Origin: Terriglobales bacterium
GTDB lineage: Bacteria; Acidobacteriota; Terriglobia; Bryobacterales; Bryobacteraceae
Length of the DNA stretch: 64,000 nt
Direction of reading: 5' to 3'
Assembly: GCA_027485675.1 (NCBI GenBank)
Contig: JAIXQP010000037.1
Location: forward strand, 62,001 to 126,000
Below the pieces are notes generated by a model that had not been told where the DNA came from, ran no database searches, and worked only from the letters and a program-made list of their open reading frames with translations. Made by a program: the position numbers and the translations under genes. Positions within the stretch are counted from its first letter, which is position 1. Every line of letters begins with the position of its first letter. This document shows, in pieces, positions 24,690-33,500 of this stretch.

Positions 24690-25984
24690 GCGGAATAGTT
24701 CTTGTACGCCTCGTCCAGCACCTGCACCACATGCATCACCCGCTGACCCCTCCCGTGCAGCCGCGCTCCGGCATCCAACTGCAGCATGCACCCCGGATTC
24801 GAAGCGACAATCACCTCCGCTCCCGTCCCGTTCACATAGCCCATCTTGTTCTTCAGCAACTGGCTTGCCATCTCCGACTGCACCACGTTGTAGATGCCCG
24901 CGCTCCCGCAACACAGATCGCTCATCGGCATCTCTTTGAACTGCAGCGACGGAATGGCCCCCAGAATCTTCCGCGGCCCCACCCGCACCTTCTGCCCGTG
25001 CGCCAAGTGGCAGGAGTCCTGATAGGTCACCGTCATCGGCACGGCCCCCATCTTCGGGTTCAACTCAATCGAACCCAAAAACTCATTCACGTCCTTCATC
25101 TTCTTCACGAACTCTTTCGCCCGGTCGTGATACTTCTCATCGGTCTCGAGCAGCTCGTGGTACTCCTTCAGCGTCGATCCGCACCCGCCCGTATTGCTGA
25201 TGATCGCGTCGAACCCGCCGTCCACCAGCGCATCGATATTCTTCCGGGCCAGCTTCCGGCCGTCCTCCTTCCGCCCCGAATGCACGTGCAGCGCCCCGCA
25301 GCAGCCCTGCTCGGCCGGAATGTGCACCTCGCAGCCATTCTTCTGCAGCACCCGCACCGTCGCCTCGTTTAGCCGCGCGAACGAAACGTTCTGAATGCAC
25401 CCAGCCAGAAACGCCACTTTGTACCGCTTGGTCCCTTCGGCCGGAAACACCTTCCCGATCTGCCCGAAGAAGAACGGCGTCTCCGCGTTCGGCGACAGCA
25501 TCTCAATCTCCGCCAGCTTCCCGAACGGCTTCAAAATCCCGCTCGACCGCACAAACCGCTGCAACCCCGAAACCTGGTAGAGATACAGTCCCGCCCCCGC
25601 CAACCCCAGCATCCACCGCCTCTGCAGCAGTTGCCCGAAGATCAGCCAGCGGAACAGCCGGACGAACACCGGCCGCGGCCGGTTCTCTTCAATATGCGCC
25701 CGCGCCGCCTCAATCAGCTTCCCGTACTGCACCCCGCTCGGGCACGCCGTCTCGCAGCCTCGGCACGCGAGACACAGGTCCATGTGTTCCACATAGGCAT
25801 CGCTCATCTCGGCCTGGCCCGTGGTGATCTGCACCATCTGATAGATCCGTCCGCGTGGGGAATCCATCTCGAGGCCCAACTCGCGATACGTCGGGCACGC
25901 ATTCAGGCACAGCCCGCAGTGTACGCACTTGTCGAGATCCTTTTGCAGCGGTGCTTCGCTGTTGTTCAGATTAGATGCGGCCAT
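24686..25984 (-). CDS. glcF: Glycolate oxidase iron-sulfur subunit
   Basis: The 432-residue protein has two N-terminal 4Fe-4S motifs (C20-C23-C26-C30 in CVHCGLCLNACP; C71-C74-C77-C81 in CLACRGCETACP) and two CCG-type domains (NTGGCGSTLKEY and LCCGSAGIYN), the GlcF layout. It passes electrons from the flavin subunits that oxidise glycolate or related 2-hydroxyacids. Its start overlaps the end of glcE by 14 bases. The catalytic flavin subunit GlcD is not in the window, so either it lies elsewhere or the pair serves another dehydrogenase. The ending DEAYKNYSA is family-like. Confidence 0.9.
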   Translation of the reverse strand: MAASNLNNSEAPLQKDLDKCVHCGLCLNACPTYRELGLEMDSPRGRIYQMVQITTGQAEMSDAYVEHMDLCLACRGCETACPSGVQYGKLIEAARAHIEENRPRPVFVRLFRWLIFGQLLQRRWMLGLAGAGLYLYQVSGLQRFVRSSGILKPFGKLAEIEMLSPNAETPFFFGQIGKVFPAEGTKRYKVAFLAGCIQNVSFARLNEATVRVLQKNGCEVHIPAEQGCCGALHVHSGRKEDGRKLARKNIDALVDGGFDAIISNTGGCGSTLKEYHELLETDEKYHDRAKEFVKKMKDVNEFLGSIELNPKMGAVPMTVTYQDSCHLAHGQKVRVGPRKILGAIPSLQFKEMPMSDLCCGSAGIYNVVQSEMASQLLKNKMGYVNGTGAEVIVASNPGCMLQLDAGARLHGRGQRVMHVVQVLDEAYKNYSA

Positions 25985-27068
25985 AGAGACGCCCCTTGTT
26001 CAGCAGTTGCTGCGGATCCATCATGCGCTTGATCTTCTCCATCACGGCTAAATCGCCTCCCGGCTCCGGCCACTGCACCACGGCGCCCCGCTCCTCACCC
26101 GCTTCGAGCACCCCCGCAAACGGCTCCCGCGCGTTCTCGAGATGCAGATACGCCACGCCGTTCGCCGCCCGCGCCACCAATGGCCGCTTCTCCGTTTCGA
26201 GCAACGGCAGCAGGCCTTGCAACCGCGTACTCACCCGCGCCACGGCCCCCTTGGGGTGCTGCGCCAGGAAGGTCGCCGAAAACTCGCCGATCCGTCCCAG
26301 CAGCATATCGTTCGGCGCGACATGATAACTGCTCAACTCTCGCTTGTACCGGTCGATCACCACCGCGCTGCCCCCCACGGGCAGCACCAGCAGAAACCCC
26401 TTGTGACCCAGAATCTCGCTCGCCGCCGGATTCAGCAGATCGATCCCCGCCGGCTGCAGCACACCCGTCAATAGCCGGTTCCGCTCCGCCACCGCCTCCG
26501 CCGCCGTCGCGAAGCTCCGCACGAACGTCACCTTATCCGGCGGCGTTGGAATCAGCTTGAAGTTGATCGACGTCAGCACGCCCAACGTGCCATAGCTGCC
26601 AATCAGCAGCTTGCCCATATCGAGCCCCGCCACGTTCTTCACCACCATCCCGCCGCTCTGCACCAGCTTGCCTTCCATCGTGGCGAACTGCAGGCCAATC
26701 ACCAGATCCCGCGCCGTACCGAACAGCCGCCGCCGGCTCCCGCTCAGGTTCGTCGCCACCACCCCGCCAATCGTCGCCTTCGAGGCGTATGGCGGATCGA
26801 GCGGAATCATCTGTCGGTTGCCGGCCACGAGGCGCGTCAGCGCCGCATACGACATCCCCGCGCCCACTGAAATCGTCAGATCGCGGGGCTCATACTGCAA
26901 AACGGTGTTCAGTTTCGCCGTCGAGATCCGCACGTTAGCTGCGCGCACCGGTCCGCCCCACAGGGCTTTCGAAAAGTTTCCGCCGCACTCGACCGTATGG
27001 CCGTGCGCACTCGCCTTGCGCAGAAGCTCCGCCAGTTCTGCCGGCGTGTTGGGGGAAAGAATAGACAT
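25971..27068 (-). CDS. glcE: FAD-binding subunit of glycolate oxidase
   Basis: The 365-residue protein has a PCMH-type FAD domain, beginning STAKLNTVLQYEPRDLTISVGAGM, with the FAD-loop ATIGGVVATNLSGSRR and LVQSGGMVVKNVAGLDMGKL, then a shortened C-terminal cap and an end block RMMDPQQLLNKGRLYGRI. The length and short cap fit GlcE rather than GlcD. It works with GlcF, whose gene overlaps by 14 bases downstream. On the minus strand TATACT (27086 to 27081) ends 12 bases before ATG 27068; the gene is divergent from the small NTF2-like gene. Confidence 0.88.
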   Translation of the reverse strand: MSILSPNTPAELAELLRKASAHGHTVECGGNFSKALWGGPVRAANVRISTAKLNTVLQYEPRDLTISVGAGMSYAALTRLVAGNRQMIPLDPPYASKATIGGVVATNLSGSRRRLFGTARDLVIGLQFATMEGKLVQSGGMVVKNVAGLDMGKLLIGSYGTLGVLTSINFKLIPTPPDKVTFVRSFATAAEAVAERNRLLTGVLQPAGIDLLNPAASEILGHKGFLLVLPVGGSAVVIDRYKRELSSYHVAPNDMLLGRIGEFSATFLAQHPKGAVARVSTRLQGLLPLLETEKRPLVARAANGVAYLHLENAREPFAGVLEAGEERGAVVQWPEPGGDLAVMEKIKRMMDPQQLLNKGRLYGRI

Positions 27069-27080
27069 CCTGAACCTGCC

Positions 27081-27088
27081 AGTATAAT
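27081..27088. promoter_or_regulatory. Overlapping divergent -10 boxes (TATACT minus, TATAAT plus)
   Basis: The 30-base gap between glcE and the NTF2-like gene contains AGTATAAT. The plus strand reads perfect TATAAT (27083-27088), ending 10 bases before ATG 27099. The minus strand reads TATACT (27086 to 27081), ending 12 bases before ATG 27068. Leaders would be only a few bases long. Confidence 0.55.
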
Positions 27089-27098
27089 TGGTCTCACG

Positions 27099-27512
27099 AT
27101 GCGTCTGGTACTTGCTCTACTTCTCTCTCTTCCCCTCTGTGCGCAGGACGCGGCCGTCCGCGCCGTCCTCACCGAACAAGCCGCCGCCTGGAACCGCGGC
27201 GATCTCGACGCCTTCGCCGCCACCTATGAGAACTCGCCGCAGATCACCTTCTTCGGCAAGTCCCTCAATCGCGGCTACGCCGACGTCCTCGCCCGCTACA
27301 AGAAAACCTACGGCACCCCCGAGTCCATGGGCCAGCTCCGCTTTGAAATCGTCGAGTCCCGCCCCCTCGGCGCCGACCACGCCCTCGTCCTCGGCAAGTT
27401 CTTCCTTACCCGCTCAGCGGCCGGCGGCGGCAACGCCACCGGCCAGTTCACGCTCGTCCTGCGCAAAACCAAGCAGGGCTGGAAGATCGTCCACGACCAC
27501 ACCAGCTCCTAG
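27099..27512 (+). CDS. Secreted NTF2-like (DUF4440/SgcJ-type) protein
   Basis: The 137-residue protein has a signal peptide (MRLVLALLLSLPLCAQ) and one cone-shaped NTF2-like domain: VRAVLTEQAAAWNRGDLDAF, then ITFFGKSLNRGYADVLARY, a central strand pair and the ending WKIVHDHTSS. The family binds small hydrophobic ligands or acts as steroid-isomerase-like enzymes; secreted copies are common in Acidobacteria with no known role. An upstream in-frame codon at 26997 would run through the promoter and is rejected. The stop is 3 bases from the convergent giant gene, with no terminator between. Confidence 0.8.
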   Translation: MRLVLALLLSLPLCAQDAAVRAVLTEQAAAWNRGDLDAFAATYENSPQITFFGKSLNRGYADVLARYKKTYGTPESMGQLRFEIVESRPLGADHALVLGKFFLTRSAAGGGNATGQFTLVLRKTKQGWKIVHDHTSS

Positions 27513-27515
27513 CCC

Positions 27516-30500
27516 TCACTCCACAATCAACGTCACCGGAACCTCCTTTGGCGAATTCGCCGCCTCCGCCGACGAGACGCGAATCAGTCCGTTGTAGGTC
27601 CCTACGGCCAGCGTCCGCGGGTCCACCTCCACGCGCAGGTTCGCCGGAATCTGAGCCACGCCTGGGTTCACCATCAGCCACGTCCCCGTCGCCACCCCGG
27701 CCTCAAACCGGATCGGCTTCGCCGTGGCCGTCACGTAGAGCGTCTGCGGCGCCGGCATCGCGCCACCCCGCCGATACCGGAACAGGAGCGGCCGCTGGTC
27801 CACCAGCAACTGCGGCGTGTCGATCACCGTCAGCAGCACCCGTACAATCACGCTCTCCGCCCCGCCCAAAGGCACGAACACCACCTGGTCTTCGTAGATC
27901 CCCGGCGCCAGCGCCCCCGGCGAGAACCGCAACGCCACCCGGTCGTTCGTCGGCAGCGAACCCTGCGCCGGCGTGGGCGTTACGAAGCCCCTGCCCACCA
28001 CGGTCACCCGGTACTCCGCCACGTCTCCGTCCAGGAACACCGTCCGCGCCTCGGGCAACGGCGTCCCCCGCTGCCATGTCAGTTGGATCAGCCGCGGCTC
28101 CACGCTGAAGTATGGCCGCTCCGGCACCGTCACCGGCGGCGGCGCCGAACAAGCCAGCACCTCCGGCGCCGTGGCGCTCCCAAACAGCCCGATCAACAAC
28201 TGCAGATCGAGTTCGTTCACTGCTCCGTCGGCATCCGTATCGCAAGCCGCCGCCGAAACGAAGACGAAGTTCGTCGCCGAACCCTCCACCTCCCGCCGCA
28301 GCACATAGAAGCCCGGTGCGTCCGGCACGAAGCGGCCGTTGTTCACGTCGGCCTCGTTCAACCGGCTATCCCGCGCTACGCTCACAATCCGCCAAACGGC
28401 CGGCGCCGCCGCCGCCGGGCCAGTGATCGGCGCCGGAAACACGCTCCGTGCCGCCGGCGTACGCGCCGGACTGGCCGGTGGGTTCGTTCCGTAAGCCTGC
28501 ACCTCGAACACGTCCGGCGCACTCTCCGCCAAGCCGTCCCGCACCGTCAACGAGAACCGGTAGGTCCCCGGCCGGTCCGGAATAAAGTACGGCTGCACCG
28601 TCCAGCTATTCCGTACCGTCGTCACCGCGCTGCCCGCCGGCGCGCTCAGCAGCCGCCAGGCGTAGCTGATCCGGTCTCCGTCCGGGTCGAACGACTGGTC
28701 GCCCTGCAGAATCACCGTCCGGTTCACGAGTGTCGTCACGTCCGGCCCCGCATCCGCCACCGGCAACTGGTTCACGCACCGGATCACCACCTCCGAAGTC
28801 CCGGCCAGCGCTCCGTCCGAAACCGTCAGCCGGAACGTATACTCGCCGAACGCGTCCGGCGTAAACGAAGCCACCGCCTGCCCGGCATTCGCAATCCCCG
28901 CCGTCGCCAATTGGCTCCCGTTCGGTTTGCTCAGTAGCGTCCAGGCGTAGGTCAGCGGCTGCGGCCGGTTGTCCGGGTCCGCACTGGCCCGGCCGTCCAA
29001 CGTCGCCACCCGCCGGATCGGCACGTCCCGGTTGGCCCCCGCCCGCGAGACCGGCGCCTGATTCGGCGTCACCGGAGGCGGCGTCACCGGCGGTGGATTC
29101 ACCGGCGGCGGCTCCACCACTGGCGAACCCACCGTCGCCGTAGCTACGGACTGAATCGCCGGGTCGCTCAGTGACTGCACCGTAATCGTAACCGTCCCCG
29201 CGCCCGTGGTCGCCACCGGCAACTGGCCCAGCCCCAGCCCCTGCAATGTCATTCGGGCAATGGCCGTCACCGGCTGATTCGTCGCCAGGTCGCGCAGCGT
29301 CGCCGCCGCCGTGCCCGTCGTGCCCGAAACCCGCACCGAGTACTCGTCGTCCCCATTGCCCGTGTTGTTCACCGATAGCGTTAACGCCGTCGCCGCCGGC
29401 GAAGGGTCCAGCGCCGCCAGCACGCCCTTGACTCCCGGCACGTTCACGGTGGCCCGCGCCTGCGTCCGCGCCGCGGCATTGGCGCGCGACGTGGCGATCA
29501 AGTCGAACGAAGTCGCCCCCGGAATCAACGACGCAGCATTGCCAATTGCCAGCGCCACGTTCGTTGAGGCTCCCGGAGCCAGCGTCACCGTGTTCGGAGT
29601 CACGGTCACCACCGGCCCCAGCGCCCCCGCCGGAGCGAGATCAAACGTGTCCGCCGCCGCACCCGTGTTGGTCACCGTCGCCGCAAACGCCGTCGTCGTC
29701 AGCCCCGCGCTGGGCGTCAACGCCAGCGCAACGCCCTGCGGCAGCACGGTCAAGTTCCCCGTAAGGTCCAGGTTGTTGGCGAAGATGCGGAACGGTCCCG
29801 CCGCTGCCAGTGGATTCGCCGTAAAGCTCACCGTCACCTCCTCGGCGTTCTCCCGCCCCGGCCGCAGGGTAAATCCGTTCCGCGAGAGCGTCGCCCTGTA
29901 GAAGCCCGGCGCCTCCAGCCCCATCGCGATGTCCAGGTTCACGTTTCCCGTGTTCTCGAGACGCAGCGTCGTCGTAGCCTGGCCGGACCGGCCCACCACC
30001 ACGTTCGGCGGCAGCAGCGCAGCGTTCACCGCCACGATGGACGGCGGCGCGTTCCCCCCCGCCGACCCCGCCGAGATCACAAACACCTGCCCCGCGACGT
30101 TCCCCGAAATCCCGCCCTGCGTCTGGGCGGTTAGCACGAACTGATACCGCAGAAACTGCCGGGCCCGTTGATCCGGCGTGATCACCAGATTGAAATTGGC
30201 CGTCGTGTTCGCCGCCACCGTCACCGTCGGCGGCAGGTTCACCCACTCCGGCGCCACGCCGCTCACCGCCAGGTTGAACGTCTGCGCCGTCGGCAGCGGA
30301 TTCCGCAATGTCACCGCAAACGTCGAGGGCGCCCCGGCATTGCCCACCCGCTCCGCCGGGGTCATCGAAAGAATCTGATCGGTCATCACCGAAGCCGCCG
30401 GCAGCGGAAACGAACCCGCCCCAAAGGTCGGCAACGTGAAGTCCACGCGGCCGCCGCGGATCACCGTCTTCGCCGCGCCCACCGCCAGACCCGTCAGGTT

Positions 30501-33500
30501 CATGTTCCAGGTAATCGTGTTCGGCGCCGGCTGCACCCATTCGTAGGTATCGAACTCCGTGCCCGCAATCACGTTGGTCGGCGCCAGCGAGAACGACCCC
30601 GGCACTACGGCCACCCCCGTCCCCTTCGGCACCTCCACCCGCGCCGTCAACTGCGGCCCGGCCACCGTATCCAGCCGGTAGGTCGCCAGCCCCACGTCCG
30701 ATAGCGCGTAGAAAAAGCTTCCCGCGTTCCGCTGCGGGAACAGCTTCACCGGCGCCTCATAGGGCAGGTAGCGCAGAGCCGCCGGATTAGCCGCGTCCAC
30801 CAGCAATAGCAGCGGCTTATCGTTCAGCGTCGCCCCGCCAACCACGAACGTGCTATTCGTCAGCGCCAGCGCCGACGCCCCGTCCTTATCCAACAGTTGG
30901 GTCGTCAGCGTCTGCCGGATCACCGGCGCCGCCGGGTTCGTAATGTCCAGCGCCGTCAGCGTCAGGAATCCCGTCAACCCGGAATCCGCATCGTAATTCC
31001 CCCGCGTATCTCCCAGCAACAGAACCGTGTTGCCCAGCCGTGCCATGTTATAGATCAACCGCGTCCCCGGTATCTCTAACGTCGACGCCACGGCCGGCGC
31101 CGCCGGATTCGCGAAGTTCGCAATCACCACCCGTCCCACACCGGCGTTCGGGTCCGTCGTCATCGTGCTGCTCGCCACATACGTGTAAGTCGAGTTGATC
31201 GGCAGCGTCTGCGCCACCGGATTCGGCGAACCCAGCCGCGGGTCCGCCAGCGCCGGCGGGAACAGTGCACTGATCTCCCGCGGATTCGCCGGATCGGAAA
31301 GGTCCAGCGTAATCACTTGTCCGTGATATTTGAAGATAAAACGCGAAAACGGGTTGAAGAAGATTCCCTGCGTCGTCGTCGTGCCCACCGTGCCGTTCAC
31401 CGCCAGCGTCCCGGCGTCCTGCCGTTCAATCTGCTTCACGGTCACAAACGCTGGATTCACCGGGTCGGCCAGGTTATACACCGCGATGTTCGTCGGCAGG
31501 AAAGCGGCGCTCTGATTGCCGTTCAGCCGGCTATAGAGAACATACAGGTGATTATTGGCGATGTTACAGGGAGTACCACCGTAACCAACCGTCCCCAACT
31601 GCGCCTGTCCGAACGTCCGCCGCACCACCAGATTCGCCGGGTTCGATACATCCACGGCCGTAATCGCCGTATCCCCGCAGACGTAGACGATGTTATTCAG
31701 AATCGCCATATTCTGCGGCTTGCCCGCGGTCTGCACGGAACCCACCAGCGTCGCCAGCGGGTTCGCCGTCGCATCCCGGTTAATCTCCAGCCGCGCCGTC
31801 GTCGTTCCGCTCGGCGGCGCCATCGTATTCGGCGTCACACTCACCGATGCCGAAACCGGCAAGCCGACAAAGAAGCTGCCCCGCGCCGTCTGCGGATTCA
31901 ACTGCACGCCCCCGTCGGTCACCCATACCTCCACCCGGTACGGCCCATCCGGCAGCCCGGTCGTGTTCACCGGCTGCGTGAAAGTAAACGTCTGCAACGC
32001 CGACCCCAACCCCAACGGCACCTCGCCGCCAAAGACGTTAAACCGGACAATCTGGTTCGCCGCATTGTAAACGTGGTAGAACAACTGCCCGGTCCGGGTC
32101 TGGTTCGAAACGTTCAACACCCGCGCCGAAAGCGCCACGATGCCCCCGGCCGTCGTCGATGGCGGCGTCGCCGTCACGCTGTCGACGGCCACCAGCTCCG
32201 GCCGCGTCGCCACGGAAGCCGGCAAACGTTGCGGGTTGTTCGGATCATCCACCGCCGTCACCAACACCTCAAAGCGAAACGGCGCCAGCGCGCCCGTCAC
32301 CGTCAGCGTCAGGACGGGCGGCGCAAATCCGGACTGGAACGCATTGCTGCTCGATCCCCCGCGCAGCGTTAGGTTGGGCGTATTGAAGCTCGCCGTCACT
32401 CCGGGCGGCAGCGTCGATGTCGAAAGGCGGAACGTCCGCGTCCGCGCGCTCGTGTTTTCAATCAGCAGGCTGTAGCTGATGTTCGTCCCCGGCAACGCAA
32501 TCTGCGCAGTCGGCGACAGGATCGTCTGGAAGGACTCGCCCGGCAGTTGCGCGATCGTCTCCCGCAACTTGCAAAGCTCCGCCCCCAGCGTGTTGATCGC
32601 CGCCCCCACCCCACCCGCCGTCGCCGTCCGCAGCGCCTCCCGCGCCGCCTCAAACGCCGGCCGCAGCGCCAGCATCGAAGGCACGTCCAACTGCCCAATC
32701 ACGTTGTTCAACGTAGCAATCGTCGACGCCCGCAGCGCCGCGTCGTCCGGCGTCCCCGCCAGCGTGTTCAGCCGCCGCGCCAACTCGTTCAACACGGTCG
32801 CCAATCCCGACCGCCCCGAAGAACTCGCCTCCGCCCCGGCCTGCACCGCGCAGTTGCCCGCGTCCGTCCCAATGCCCACCGGCAAGATCCACGTCGAACT
32901 GAGCGCCCGAAACGCCACCGCCAACCCCGCATTGAATGCCGTGGACGGTGCCGCCGTCACCGTCACGCGAATCGTCGCCGTCTCTCCCACCGGCACGTTC
33001 ACCGTCCCCGGCAAACCCGTCACCGTCAGCCCCGGCGCCGCCGCCAGCGAAAGCGCCGCTCCGGTCACCGCCTGGTTCCCGGTGTTCTGCACCGTCAGGT
33101 CCACCGTCGCGCTCGCCCCCGGTCGCAGCGTCAGCGCCGCCGGCGCCGTGCGTACGGAAACGGCCGTAATCGGCGGAATCGTCAAGGTGGCCGCGGCACC
33201 CGTCTGCACCCCGCTGCCCTCTGCGTTCGCCTGCGGCCGCACCAGAATCGCCGTACCCGCCGCAGCCACTGGCGGCCGCGGCACCACGCAAAGCCCCACC
33301 TCCATCGTCTGCCCGGCCGGCACCGTTATCCGGTCTACGCTGAACTGATATTCCACGCCCGCCGTCCCCTGGCCCGTGCTCAACGAGTAGGTTTGCGCCG
33401 CCGGGCCCAGATTCTGCACCCGGAACTTATACACGCTCGGCAGCTCCGCGCCGCCAATGTTCGTGAAGAACAGCGGATCCGGCAGCAGCGTCACTCTCGT

